DNA of 64,000 nt from Clostridiales bacterium (lineage in GTDB: Bacteria; Bacillota; Clostridia; Lachnospirales; Lachnospiraceae), in assembly GCA_012520655.1 (NCBI GenBank), contig JAAYNW010000008.1:1-64000 (forward strand), given 5' to 3'. Shown in pieces: positions 24,813-35,063 of the stretch. Within the stretch, counting starts at the first letter, position 1; each line of letters opens with the position of its first letter. The position numbers and the translations under genes were made by a program. Under the pieces are notes generated by a model that searched no databases, had not been told where the DNA came from, and saw only the letters and a program-made list of their open reading frames with translations.

Positions 24813-24910
24813 AGTTTTATATGTAAATATTGATGAATGAGAATTTTTATTTATTATGAAAGAAATTCTGTAAGAGTGAAAACTCTTCTTGGATTTGAGG
24901 GAGAAAAAGA

Positions 24911-25555
24911 ATGTGTATTAATGTAATGCTAGTTGATGACCATATGATGATGAGGGAGGGAATAAAGAATCTTTTAGAGTTTGACGGGAACATAAAAGTT
25001 GTTTCAGAAGCGTCGGACGGAGTAGAATGTTTGAATATTTTAAAGGACGTTGTTCCTGATATTATTCTGTTAGATATAAATCTGCCTAATAAAAATGGGA
25101 TTGAAGTTTTGCAAGACATTAAGAATAATGCTATACCTGTTAAAGTTTTAATGCTAACGGTACATAATGAAGTGGAATATTTATTGAAAGCAATTGATAT
25201 TGGCGCAGATGGATATATTTTAAAGGATTCCGAATCTGCAGAATTGAAACGAGCAATTAATTATATTATGGGGGGTGAGAACTATATACAGCCAAGTTTG
25301 ATCCCGGCATTGAATTCGAGGTTGGTTAAGAGAGACTTGGATAAAGATAAAATTGAATCATTAACAAAGAGAGAGTTAGAAGTTCTTATTCAAGTTTCAA
25401 ATGGTATGTTTAATAAAGAAATTGCTACCAGCTTAAATATCAGTGAGAGAACTGTTAAAAATCATATATCTAATATTTTTAAGAAAATTGAGGTTAGTGA
25501 TAGGACACAGGCTGCTGTTTTTGCGATTAAGAATAATTTGATTCAACTTTATTAG
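24911..25555 (+). CDS. NarL/LuxR-family response regulator (DegU-like)
   Basis: Receiver INVMLVDDHMMMREGIKNLL...DIILLDINLPNKNG; LuxR HTH LTKRELEVLIQVSNGMFNKEIATSLNISERTVKNHISNIFKK. Confidence 0.93.
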   Translation: MCINVMLVDDHMMMREGIKNLLEFDGNIKVVSEASDGVECLNILKDVVPDIILLDINLPNKNGIEVLQDIKNNAIPVKVLMLTVHNEVEYLLKAIDIGADGYILKDSESAELKRAINYIMGGENYIQPSLIPALNSRLVKRDLDKDKIESLTKRELEVLIQVSNGMFNKEIATSLNISERTVKNHISNIFKKIEVSDRTQAAVFAIKNNLIQLY

Positions 25556-25584
25556 TTAATAGCTGGCAAAAAGAGAGTATTTAA

Positions 25585-25600
25585 TGTTTCACGTGAAACA
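25585..25600. other. parS: parS site 1 (Spo0J/ParB centromere)
   Basis: Perfect 16-bp palindrome TGTTTCACGTGAAACA, one mismatch from B. subtilis-type TGTTCCACGTGAAACA, just upstream of parAB. Confidence 0.92.
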
Positions 25601-25634
25601 TATAGTGCTCTTTTTTCATTATTCCACAAGATAA

Positions 25635-25650
25635 TGTTTCACGTGAAACA
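25635..25650. other. parS: parS site 2 (Spo0J/ParB centromere)
   Basis: Second perfect TGTTTCACGTGAAACA, exactly 50 bp downstream of the first. Confidence 0.92.
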
Positions 25651-25823
25651 TACAAGCCCTACATATTGTAAAATATGGTTGTGAAACATTTTACTGTAGC
25701 GTGAAACATTAGAATAACTCAAAATTATGTAGATTCTCAATATAAATAATGATATAATCGAACAAGACGATATAATATGTAATAAAGAAAAGCGTCTGGA
25801 GAAAACGAAAGGCGAGTATAAAA

Positions 25824-26591
25824 ATGGGAAGAACAATTGCAGTCGCAAATCAAAAGGGTGGTGTTGGAAAAACAACAACATCTATTAATTTATCTGCTTC
25901 GCTAGCGGAAAAAGGAAAAAAAGTATTGGTTATAGATACTGATCCTCAGGGAAATACAACCAGCGGATTTGGTATAAACAAGAATGAATTGGATAATACA
26001 GTATATGAATTGATATTGGGAGAATGTTCTATACAAGAATGTATAATAAAAAATATTGTTCCGGGGGTATCTATTATACCTTCAAATGTAAATCTTGCAG
26101 CAACAGAAATTGAACTAATAGGAGTAGAAAAAAAAGAGTTTATATTAAGAAATGAAGTGGATTGGGTTAAAGATCAATATGATTATATTATAATAGACTG
26201 TCCTCCTTCCCTTAATATGTTGACAATTAATGCGATGACGACTGCGGATTCAGTATTAGTTCCGATTCAATGTGAGTATTATGCGTTGGAAGGATTAAGT
26301 CAATTAATACATACTGTTAATTTGGTAAAAGAAAGATTGAATCCGGATTTAGAGATAGAGGGAATTGTTTTTACAATGTATGATTCCAGAACAAATCTTT
26401 CCATGCAGGTAGTCGAAAATGTTAAAAACCATTTGAAGCAAAATATTTATAAAACTGTTATTCCAAGAAATATTCGTTTAGCTGAGGCACCAAGTTATGG
26501 CATGCCAATAAACATGTATGATGCTAAATCGGCCGGTGCCGAAGCATATTTATTACTTGCAGATGAAGTTATTAATAGAAAGGATATATAA
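25824..26591 (+). CDS. parA: Chromosome-partitioning ATPase ParA/Soj
   Basis: GRTIAVANQKGGVGKTTTSINLSASLAEKGKKVLVIDTDPQGNTTSGFG. Confidence 0.96.
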   Translation: MGRTIAVANQKGGVGKTTTSINLSASLAEKGKKVLVIDTDPQGNTTSGFGINKNELDNTVYELILGECSIQECIIKNIVPGVSIIPSNVNLAATEIELIGVEKKEFILRNEVDWVKDQYDYIIIDCPPSLNMLTINAMTTADSVLVPIQCEYYALEGLSQLIHTVNLVKERLNPDLEIEGIVFTMYDSRTNLSMQVVENVKNHLKQNIYKTVIPRNIRLAEAPSYGMPINMYDAKSAGAEAYLLLADEVINRKDI

Positions 26592-26593
26592 CT

Positions 26594-27496
26594 ATGGCGG
26601 CGAGAGGATTAGGTAAGGGACTTGATGCTTTAATACCGAGTGGGGTAGATACAAAGCAAAAAAAAGAAACATCCAAGAATGAAAAGAATGAGAATGCAGT
26701 AAATGAAAGTAACTCAGAAACATTAGTGAAGATTACAATGGTTGAGCCGAATAGAGAACAGCCAAGAAAAAATTTCGATGAAGATGCATTATTGGAATTG
26801 GCCGAATCAATAAAGCAATTTGGTTTGTTGCAGCCCATTCTTGTTCAGGATAGAAAGACATATTATGAAATAATTGCCGGTGAAAGAAGATGGCGCGCTG
26901 CTAAAATGGCAGGATTAAAAGAGGTACCGGTTATCATAAGAAATCTAACCGATCAAGAAATAGTGGAAATTTCTTTAATTGAGAATATTCAAAGAGAAGA
27001 CTTGAATCCGATTGAAGAAGCCTTGGCATATAAAAGATTACTGACAGAGTTCAATCTCAAACAAGATGAAGTAGCGGAAAGAGTATCTAAGAGCAGAACA
27101 GCCGTGACGAATTCCATGCGTTTGTTAAAGCTTTGCGATGAAGTACAGCAAATGATTATTAATGATATGATTTCAACAGGACATGCCAGAGCACTTATTC
27201 CAATAGAAGATTCGGAGCAGCAATACACAATAGCGCAGAAAATCTTTGATGAAAAGTTAAGCGTACGCGATGTGGAAAAACTGGTAAAAGATATTAATAA
27301 ACCGGCCAAGCCTAAAAAAATTGTACAAACTGATAAAAATCTGGAGGTAATCTATCAGGATATAGAAGAAAAACTGAAACAAGCTCTCAGTACAAAAGTA
27401 ACTATCTCTTCTAAAGGTCAAGGGATTGGTAAAATTGAAATTGAATTCTATAATCACGACGATTTGGAAAAAATTACAGATAAATTAACACATTGA
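26594..27496 (+). CDS. parB: Chromosome-partitioning protein ParB/Spo0J
   Basis: GLGKGLDALIP; NREQPRKNFDEDALLELAESIKQFGLLQPILV; AGERRWRAAKMAGLKEVPVI; VAERVSKSRTAVTNSMRLLKL. Confidence 0.96.
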   Translation: MAARGLGKGLDALIPSGVDTKQKKETSKNEKNENAVNESNSETLVKITMVEPNREQPRKNFDEDALLELAESIKQFGLLQPILVQDRKTYYEIIAGERRWRAAKMAGLKEVPVIIRNLTDQEIVEISLIENIQREDLNPIEEALAYKRLLTEFNLKQDEVAERVSKSRTAVTNSMRLLKLCDEVQQMIINDMISTGHARALIPIEDSEQQYTIAQKIFDEKLSVRDVEKLVKDINKPAKPKKIVQTDKNLEVIYQDIEEKLKQALSTKVTISSKGQGIGKIEIEFYNHDDLEKITDKLTH

Positions 27497-27524
27497 TAAA
27501 TGATATGATATATTTTGTAGACTA

Positions 27525-28082
27525 ATGCGAAGTCTTGATAATATACGAATGGAGGAAAATGAAATTGTGAAAAGTCAATTATTAAGTTATATGGGATTGG
27601 GAAATTTGGATATAGGCTATCTATTTATAGGTATGGCTGTAATTATCTTTATATTGATGATATTAGTAATTATCCAGATTGTAAATACATCCAAATTAAA
27701 GAAAAAATATTTAAAATTTATGCAAGGAAAAGATGCAAAGAACCTGGAGAAAGATATTATAGGATTATATGAAGATAATAAGTTTATAAAAGCTTCCGCC
27801 GAAAAAAACAAGAAGGATATTAGAGAATTATATAAAAAGTTAGAATCCACTTTTCAAAAAGTTGGAATTGTAAAGTATGATGCATTTAAGCAAATGGGAG
27901 GTCAACTTAGCTTTAGTCTGGCATTATTAGATGAGAATGATAACGGTTTTATACTGAATTCTGTTCACAGCGCAGAAGGATGTTATTCTTATACAAAACA
28001 AATAAAGAATGGGCAGTGTTCAATTTTATTGGGAGAAGAAGAAAAACAGGCACTCGACATAGCAATGGGTATGGGGGTTTAA
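27525..28082 (+). CDS. DUF4446 family membrane protein
   Basis: Single TM then ...VGIVKYDAFKQMGGQLSFSLALLDENDNGFILNSVHS, typical of DUF4446 downstream of parB; start uncertain (GTG 27567 possible). Confidence 0.85.
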   Translation: MRSLDNIRMEENEIVKSQLLSYMGLGNLDIGYLFIGMAVIIFILMILVIIQIVNTSKLKKKYLKFMQGKDAKNLEKDIIGLYEDNKFIKASAEKNKKDIRELYKKLESTFQKVGIVKYDAFKQMGGQLSFSLALLDENDNGFILNSVHSAEGCYSYTKQIKNGQCSILLGEEEKQALDIAMGMGV

Positions 28083-28102
28083 TAAGAAGAGGAGTATAAT
28101 TA

Positions 28103-29158
28103 ATGAAAATATGTGAAATTGGTAATTTATCTGGAGGGGAAATTCTAGCCAGAGCTGTGATGACGTTGGACTATCAGGTCCTGTTATCGGAGGGGACAAT
28201 TTTACGAAAAGAATACATTGAAAAATTAAGTGAGTTAGGAATTAGAGAAGTATATATAAAAGAGAAGGTTAACACGGAAGAAGTTGTATTGTTAAGAAAT
28301 GAAGTAGAAGAAGATTTTAAAAATAAAGTAAAAACAATAATTGAAAAGCATACTTATACTCATAGTAAAGAATTAGTAGAATTAAGTAAAACAGCAGATA
28401 ATATTATTACAAACATTTTAGAGGAAGAAGAGCTAGTTGAAAAAATATACGATATTAAGGAAAGAAGTGCTGATATTTACGAACATTCAATTACTGTTTG
28501 TTCATTAGCTACATTAACTTCTCTTAAAATGAAATTATCAAAAAGCAGAATACATGATATTGGAGTTGCATGTCTCTTGCATGATTTGGGGTTAAGATAT
28601 TTGGTGGTTGATTGCATTGATAAAAACATGGAGGAATTATCGGAGCTCGAGTTAGCAGAATATAAGAAACATTCTGTGTATGGTTATTCAGCTCTTAAGA
28701 ATGAACTTTGGATTTCTGAAATAAGCAAGTATATTATTCTGTATCACCATGAGAGAATGGATGGTTCAGGATATCCTCTCAAAGCGACAGATATTCCTTT
28801 GGAGGCAAGAATCGTAATTATTTGTGAAGCCTTTGACGAAATGATTTGTGGAATTGGCTGCAAGAGAGTTAAGGTGCACGAAGCGATAGAACATTTGAAA
28901 AAATATAAAAATATATTATATGACGGAAAAATTGTAGATATATTTCTTGATTTTACTGCAGTTTACCCGGCAGGCTCCTACATTCTTACAAATGAAGGAG
29001 AAATAGGTATTGTTATAAGGCAGAATAAAACTTTTCCTGACAAGCCTTTTATTAAAATTATATATGATAATAAAGGTGAAAGAGTTTTGCAAGATATAGT
29101 AAAAGATTTATCGGTACAAGATAATGTTTATATTGAAAAAGTAATTGAAATTATTTAA
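28103..29158 (+). CDS. HD-GYP domain protein (putative c-di-GMP phosphodiesterase)
   Basis: HDLG...HSVYGYSAL...YHHERMDGSGYPLKATDIPLEARIVIICEAFDEM. Confidence 0.9.
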   Translation: MKICEIGNLSGGEILARAVMTLDYQVLLSEGTILRKEYIEKLSELGIREVYIKEKVNTEEVVLLRNEVEEDFKNKVKTIIEKHTYTHSKELVELSKTADNIITNILEEEELVEKIYDIKERSADIYEHSITVCSLATLTSLKMKLSKSRIHDIGVACLLHDLGLRYLVVDCIDKNMEELSELELAEYKKHSVYGYSALKNELWISEISKYIILYHHERMDGSGYPLKATDIPLEARIVIICEAFDEMICGIGCKRVKVHEAIEHLKKYKNILYDGKIVDIFLDFTAVYPAGSYILTNEGEIGIVIRQNKTFPDKPFIKIIYDNKGERVLQDIVKDLSVQDNVYIEKVIEII

Positions 29159-29192
29159 TAAAATTATATAAATAAGAAAGAGGAGTAAAGCA

Positions 29193-30470
29193 ATGATCGA
29201 TATTAAATTTTTGAGAGAGAATCCGGAAATCGTAAAGGAGAATATCAGGAAAAAATTTCAGGACAATAAACTCAGTCTGGTGGACGAAGTAATTGCTCTC
29301 GATCTGGAAAGCAGAAAGACACAGCAGGAGGCGGACGAATTAAGAGCGAACCGTAATAAAGTATCAAAAGAAATCGGAACGTTAATGGCACAAGGGAAAA
29401 AAGAAGAAGCCGAGGATAAAAAAAGGGAAGTTGCAGTCGGTGCAAAACGCCTTGCGGAATTGGAAGAAAAAGAAAAGGAATTGGAAGAAAAAATAACTAA
29501 AGTAATGATGTCAATTCCTAATATTATCGATCCCACTGTTCCTATCGGGAAAGATGATACAGAAAATGTGGAAATAAAAAAATATGGTGAACCTGTATTT
29601 CCCGATTTTGAGATTCCTTATCATACGGAAATCATGGAAAAGTTAAATGGAATTGACTTGGACAGCGCGAGAAAGGTTGCAGGTAATGGTTTTTATTATT
29701 TGATGGGAGATATTGCGAGACTACATTCCGCAGTTATTTCTTACGCACGTGATTTTATGATTGATAGAGGATTTACCTATTGTATTCCACCATTTATGAT
29801 TCGAAGCAATGTTGTAACGGGAGTCATGAGTTTTTCTGAAATGGAAGCGATGATGTATAAAATTGAAGGAGAAGATTTGTATTTAATCGGAACATCGGAG
29901 CATTCTATGATAGGTAAATTTATCGATACTATCGTTTCTGAAGAAGAGCTTCCAAAGACGCTTACAAGCTACTCTCCTTGTTTCAGAAAAGAAAAAGGTG
30001 CACATGGCTTGGAAGAACGTGGAGTATACAGAATCCATCAATTCGAGAAACAGGAAATGGTTGTTGTGTGTAAGCCTGAAGAATCACCTATGTGGTTTGA
30101 AAAATTATGGCAGAATACAGTGGATTTATTCCGCTCCATGGATATTCCGGTAAGAACAATTGAATGCTGCTCCGGCGATTTGGCAGATTTAAAAGTAAAG
30201 TCCTACGATGTGGAAGCCTGGTCACCGAGACAGAAAAAATATTTTGAAGTAGGAAGCTGCTCCAATTTAGGAGACGCTCAGGCAAGAAGATTAAAAATTC
30301 GTGTAAACGGAGAAAACGGAAAGTACTTCGCGCATACATTAAATAATACGGTAGTCGCCCCTCCGAGAATGTTAATTGCATTTTTAGAGAATAATCTTCA
30401 AGAGGACGGTTCCATAAGAATTCCGGAAGTATTATGGCCTTACATGGGCGGTAAAAAAGTTATAAAATAG
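29193..30470 (+). CDS. serS: Seryl-tRNA synthetase
   Basis: MIDIKFLRENPEIVKENIRKKF; class II motif 2 SPCFRKEKGAHG..GVYRIHQFEKQEMVV; motif 3 NNTVVAPPRMLIAFLENNLQEDGSIRIPEVLWPYMGG. Confidence 0.97.
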   Translation: MIDIKFLRENPEIVKENIRKKFQDNKLSLVDEVIALDLESRKTQQEADELRANRNKVSKEIGTLMAQGKKEEAEDKKREVAVGAKRLAELEEKEKELEEKITKVMMSIPNIIDPTVPIGKDDTENVEIKKYGEPVFPDFEIPYHTEIMEKLNGIDLDSARKVAGNGFYYLMGDIARLHSAVISYARDFMIDRGFTYCIPPFMIRSNVVTGVMSFSEMEAMMYKIEGEDLYLIGTSEHSMIGKFIDTIVSEEELPKTLTSYSPCFRKEKGAHGLEERGVYRIHQFEKQEMVVVCKPEESPMWFEKLWQNTVDLFRSMDIPVRTIECCSGDLADLKVKSYDVEAWSPRQKKYFEVGSCSNLGDAQARRLKIRVNGENGKYFAHTLNNTVVAPPRMLIAFLENNLQEDGSIRIPEVLWPYMGGKKVIK

Positions 30471-30523
30471 TCAGATTCCATAAAGACAAAGTTAAGAGTT
30501 GAGATATGGAATTTTGAAAAGAG

Positions 30524-31414
30524 GTGAAATCTTTGCATAAATATTTAAGGGCAATTGGCTTTAGTAAATTAAAGGATAGAAAGGAACTGCAAAATCTATT
30601 GACAGATATTATTGTTAATTCGAATGAACGTGCTTATACATCTAACGGGGACGATACGATTTTGGCAGTATTCTGCAAAGATTTTGGTGAAAACATGGGA
30701 ATAGCGGTCTGTGGAGAATTCGATAAGGAAGAGAAATATTCCTATGATTACTATTATCCATATTTAAGAGGAACCGGGATCACCTCCGAAGAGGATGTAT
30801 CCGTAGAACGCCATGCCGGTACGGAATCATATGCAGGAGTGTGCGACGACATTAAAGTAGGCGTTTCTCTCATTTTTTATCTACAGAATATGATTCCCTA
30901 TGTGAAAGCTCAATATAGCAATAGCCTTCCGATAAGGGGAACTACTCTCACTCTATCGGGGCTTTCACTCCAGGGGAAGATTATGATGCCGATTATAAAA
31001 AATGAAAAAGATAAAAAGATCATTCAAAAGGCATCTAATAACCGCAATTCTTTAATTGCGGCTGCGAGAAAAGGAGACGAAGACGCTATCGAGAGTCTGA
31101 CGCTCGAAGATATGGATACCTACACTACGATTTCCAAAAGAATTCAGAAAGAGGATTTATTCAGCCTTGTTGATACCTATTTTATGCCCTATGGTGTCGA
31201 GTGCGACCAATACTCCATTTTGGGAGAAATCATGGAATGCCATAAGGTAACAAATAGAATGACAGGAGAAGAAATATACCAGATGACAATAAGTTGCAAT
31301 GACCTCCAGTTCGATATTTGCATTAATTCCGAAGACCTGTATGGCGAACCACAGGTAGGGAGAAGATTTAAAGGAAATATATGGATGCAGGGGTATATTA
31401 ATTTTCCCGAATAG
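30524..31414 (+). CDS. DUF3881-like conserved protein
   Basis: LHKYLRAIGFSKLKDRKELQNLLTDIIVNSNERAYTS; recalled as a Lachnospiraceae-associated family, not verified. Confidence 0.65.
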   Translation: MKSLHKYLRAIGFSKLKDRKELQNLLTDIIVNSNERAYTSNGDDTILAVFCKDFGENMGIAVCGEFDKEEKYSYDYYYPYLRGTGITSEEDVSVERHAGTESYAGVCDDIKVGVSLIFYLQNMIPYVKAQYSNSLPIRGTTLTLSGLSLQGKIMMPIIKNEKDKKIIQKASNNRNSLIAAARKGDEDAIESLTLEDMDTYTTISKRIQKEDLFSLVDTYFMPYGVECDQYSILGEIMECHKVTNRMTGEEIYQMTISCNDLQFDICINSEDLYGEPQVGRRFKGNIWMQGYINFPE

Positions 31415-31441
31415 TTAAAGACTAAAAATGCATCGCAGTTT

Positions 31442-31469
31442 AAAGGAGGGAAATAAAATGCCCTCCTTT
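31442..31469 (+). terminator. Intrinsic terminator after the DUF3881-like gene
   Basis: AAAGGAGGG-aaataaaatg-CCCTCCTTT followed by T. Confidence 0.75.
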
Positions 31470-31586
31470 TGCTTAATATTTATTTTATCATTATATAATT
31501 TTCAAAGGGATGGTTGTCAGAGCTTGCTTCTTATGGTAAAATAATTCGGTAGCATTTTTTGATAATTAATTTTGATAATTAAATGA

Positions 31587-31658
31587 GCTCTCATAGTTAA
31601 ATGGATATAACGTACCCCTCCTAAGGGTAAATTTCCAGTTCGATTCTGGATGAGAGTG
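31587..31658 (+). tRNA. tRNA-Arg (anticodon CCT)
   Basis: Cloverleaf by eye: acceptor GCTCTCA/TGAGAGT, D arm GTTA..TAAC, anticodon arm TACCC-CTCCTAA-GGGTA, T arm TCCAG-TTCGATT-CTGGA, discriminator G; T-run immediately downstream. Confidence 0.93.
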
Positions 31659-31919
31659 TTATTTTTTTGATTATTAATCTATTCTTCTGTCAGCTTATCT
31701 ATGTTTCATAGCAATTAGGAAATCAACAGCTTATATAGTTTTACGCATAATCTTCTATATTCTTGATTCTTTTAACGTTACCAATTCCATACATTTATTG
31801 CATTTAGTATCACATAACTTCAAAAAATAAATATTGACTGTAAAAACTTGTATCCAATAGAAGTTTAAAGTAATATGAAATAAAGGAATTTTAATAAAGG
31901 TATATTAAATAAAGGGAGA

Positions 31920-32412
31920 CTTACATACTGACATATAATAATAATGGTTATCGCGTGTTAAGACAGATACTCTTAGGTGTTCCTGCTATATCATTTCGTA
32001 TAACAATAAGAATATTTTAATCGATACAAGTATGAAATGGGAACGCTTGGCACGATCCTTTTTATGATTTTAAAAATATGAAGCATGTCCATATGCTCGT
32101 CCGTTAATGCAGAACATTGTGAATTATTATTTAGGAGATGCAGCCAGGCTTATTGAGACTCCTGGGCATTCACATGACAGTATATCCATTATTCTGGAGG
32201 ATAAAATTGTATTTTTGGGAGATACTTTGGTAAGTACGATTGGCCCCAAATACCCGCCGTTTGCAGACGAAGAAATATTGCTGAAAAAGACATGGAAAGA
32301 ATTATTGAAAACAAAAGCGAAACTGTTTTGCCCTGCGCATGGCAGACCGTTTGGGCGTGTGGCTTTTATAAAAATATATCAAAAGGAGGTAATTTCATGG
32401 GAAAAAAATTAA
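31920..32412 (+). pseudogene. Decayed MBL-fold metallohydrolase
   Basis: Frames read NGYRVLRQI..., then stops/shifts, then intact C-terminal part (YYLGDAARLIETPGHSHDSISIILEDKIVFLGDTLVS...CPAHGRPFG). Confidence 0.7.
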
Positions 32413-33584
32413 CGGATAAGGTGAGTTGGGTAGGAAAGACGGATTGGGAGTTAATGAAGTTTCATGGGGATGAATATTCTACGCACAGAGGTTCTTCTTA
32501 TAATTCTTATTTGGTACGGGATCAGAAGACTGTCCTGATTGATACGGTATGGCAGCCTTATGACAAGGAATTTGTAGCCCGTTTGCGTCGGGATATCGAT
32601 TTACGTCAAATTGATTATATTATTATGAACCATAGTGAGGTCGATCATAGCGGTGCACTGCCCGAATTGATGAGAGAGATTCCGGATACCCCTATTTATT
32701 GTACGGCAAACGGTGCAAAAATTATGAAAGGACATTATCATCAGGAATGGAATTTCGTACCTGTTAAAACCGGAGATTCTCTCGAGCTGGGAGAAAGTAA
32801 TCTCGTATTTGTAGAGGCGCCTATGCTCCATTGGCCGGATAGTATGATGACTTATATGACCGGTGAAAATATTCTTTTCAGCAATGACGCTTTTGGTCAG
32901 CATTTTGCAACCGAATCACTGTATAACGATGCTGTGGATGAGGCCGAGTTATTTGCGGAGGCACTGAAATATTATGCAAATATTCTTACTCCCTTCAGCT
33001 CGTTTGTAACCAAAAAAATCCGGGAGATTCTTGCATTAAACCTTCCGGTAGACATGATTTGCACGAGCCACGGAGTGATTTGGAAGGAGAACCCTGCTCA
33101 AATAATTGAACAATATCTGAAGTGGGCAGATAATTATCAAGAGAATCAGATTACGTTGGTTTATGACACTATGTGGAATTCTACACGTAAAATGGCTGAA
33201 GCAATAGCCGCCGGTATCGGTCAAGCCGATCCGTCCATAACGGTTAAGCTTATGAATGCAGCCAAGGAAGACAAGAATGATATTATTACCGAGGTATTCC
33301 GTTCCAAAGCAATTCTTGCAGGTTCCTCAACCATTAATAACGGACTGCTTTTCTCCATGGGCGGCATTCTTGAAATGATGAAGGGAATGAAGTTTAAAAA
33401 CAAAAAAGCTGCTGCTTTCGGGAGCTATGGATGGAGCGGTGAATCTGTGAAGCAATTAACGAAAGCTCTCGAAGAAGGCGGGTTTAAAATAGTCGATGAT
33501 GGCTGCCGCATGATGTGGGTTCCGGATGAAGAAGGACTTTCCTCTTGCATTGAATACGGAAAGCGATTTGTGGAGTCGCTTTGA
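32397..33584 (+). CDS. Flavodiiron protein (FprA-type, MBL-flavodoxin)
   Basis: MNHSEVDHSGALPEL diiron motif; flavodoxin domain VYDTMWNSTRKMAEAIAAG. Start at ATG 32397 with AAGGAGG, internal to ORF 32292. Confidence 0.92.
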   Translation: MGKKLTDKVSWVGKTDWELMKFHGDEYSTHRGSSYNSYLVRDQKTVLIDTVWQPYDKEFVARLRRDIDLRQIDYIIMNHSEVDHSGALPELMREIPDTPIYCTANGAKIMKGHYHQEWNFVPVKTGDSLELGESNLVFVEAPMLHWPDSMMTYMTGENILFSNDAFGQHFATESLYNDAVDEAELFAEALKYYANILTPFSSFVTKKIREILALNLPVDMICTSHGVIWKENPAQIIEQYLKWADNYQENQITLVYDTMWNSTRKMAEAIAAGIGQADPSITVKLMNAAKEDKNDIITEVFRSKAILAGSSTINNGLLFSMGGILEMMKGMKFKNKKAAAFGSYGWSGESVKQLTKALEEGGFKIVDDGCRMMWVPDEEGLSSCIEYGKRFVESL

Positions 33585-33712
33585 TTTAAGGGCAGCTGCA
33601 ATGTTATTTAGCCTTCTTTTATTATACCATTTTATATGGTAATATTGGGTAGTAAAGATAACGGATATTAATTCGGTGCTAATTGAGGTAATCAGGGGGA
33701 ATTTAAAAGTAC

Positions 33713-35041
33713 ATGAATATAAAAATAAAAATGCTTATAAAGGATTTGATGAATAAAACGGCTTTCCATTATAAAAGGCATCCGATATTATTTAGTTTAT
33801 GCACCAGTTTTTTTATTGCTTTTGTGTTTGGCATTGTATTTGTGGCACAAGCGGCATGGAAATATAGCATTAACTTGAATGAATTATCTATATTTGTTCT
33901 GGGATTTCTTTGCTTATGGATATTTGCCGGTTTTCCGTTCATTTTGACTTTAATAAATTTATTTATGCTATTTTACAGGAAAACATCTCAGGAAATCTTT
34001 ATAAGCAATAGAAAAATTGAGCTATTAGTTATTTTTCTTGGGATAATATATTCTATAACTTATATTTCTCTTGGTTTTCCCGATATAGTTTATTCCGACT
34101 GGCAGGAACAACTTTATAATTCTGCGATGCACACTCCTATTTTCACGGATGCAATGCCTACTGTAACAGCGGTTGGAGCTGTTTCGATACTTGGATATTT
34201 TATTGTCCGTTATAGGCAATTAGAAAAAATGTCTCCCTTGGTCATCACGTTTTGTATCGGTGCCATGTATTTGGGGGTAGCAGAGTGTATTCTTTGGATT
34301 GTTCAAATATGGAACGGCGAATTTCATGCGTTAGTCTTATGTTTATTTCCGCTTAATTTTATTGTTATTGTGTTAAAAACAATGAAGGATATTATTTTGA
34401 AATGGCGAGAAATACATAATTCGGATTTGAATCCGGCGGATGAACAAAGCAATTTTTATCAAAAGCCATTATTTGCGCTTATTAATTCCTGGTTATTGAA
34501 CTCGACCAATTGGCCTTTTATCGGGCTACTTTTTTCCCTTCCGCTGTTAGGAGTTCTGGTCGTCGTTTTGGCGTTGTTCGGACAGGCACCGGACAGCTTC
34601 ATAAAAGCTTGGACAGAGACGGCCGATTGGAACTTGTCACAGCGCGTTGCACCTCAAAATATCAGTTATGATGAGCATTACTTATGTACGGTGGCGGCAG
34701 GCGGACATAAAAAAGTAGTAAAGCCTTTGCGTCTTGGAAAGAGGCACGGACATGAGGTTATTGTTAACAGGCAGTTGTGCATTGCCAATGCGTTTGAACA
34801 AATTCTGGAAGAAAAGACGCCGCATTTGCATAAAATGATACGCAGTGCTTATGATAAATACGGTTATCCGGTTGCCCGACATATCAAATCGCCGTATACG
34901 GCGGATATTATTTACTTTTTTATGAAACCGGCGGAATGGTTTTTCTTGTTCATTATTTACCTTTGCGACAGCAAACCGGAAAATAGAATTGCACTGCAGT
35001 ATATTCACGGGCCCGACAGAGGAGATAATTGCGGAATATAG
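33713..35041 (+). CDS. Polytopic membrane protein, possibly DUF6688-like
   Basis: Multiple hydrophobic segments, C-terminal soluble region (YLCTVAAGGHKKVVKPLRLGKRHGHEVIVNRQLCIANAFEQ); family name is from memory. Confidence 0.6.
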   Translation: MNIKIKMLIKDLMNKTAFHYKRHPILFSLCTSFFIAFVFGIVFVAQAAWKYSINLNELSIFVLGFLCLWIFAGFPFILTLINLFMLFYRKTSQEIFISNRKIELLVIFLGIIYSITYISLGFPDIVYSDWQEQLYNSAMHTPIFTDAMPTVTAVGAVSILGYFIVRYRQLEKMSPLVITFCIGAMYLGVAECILWIVQIWNGEFHALVLCLFPLNFIVIVLKTMKDIILKWREIHNSDLNPADEQSNFYQKPLFALINSWLLNSTNWPFIGLLFSLPLLGVLVVVLALFGQAPDSFIKAWTETADWNLSQRVAPQNISYDEHYLCTVAAGGHKKVVKPLRLGKRHGHEVIVNRQLCIANAFEQILEEKTPHLHKMIRSAYDKYGYPVARHIKSPYTADIIYFFMKPAEWFFLFIIYLCDSKPENRIALQYIHGPDRGDNCGI

Positions 35042-35063
35042 TTATAAAGAGGAGAATAGCATT

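Noticed and set aside
29158-29193. T-box leader upstream of serS
   Set aside because: Only about 35 nt separate serS from the upstream gene; no room for a T-box.
32292-32396. N-terminal extension of the flavodiiron ORF
   Set aside because: The sequence is out-of-frame reading of the MBL pseudogene tail; a clear AAGGAGG/ATG start exists at 32397.
33618-33645. Palindrome ATTATACCATtttatATGGTAATAT after the flavodiiron gene
   Set aside because: Short, AT-rich dyad without T-tract or repeat elsewhere; could be chance in this composition.
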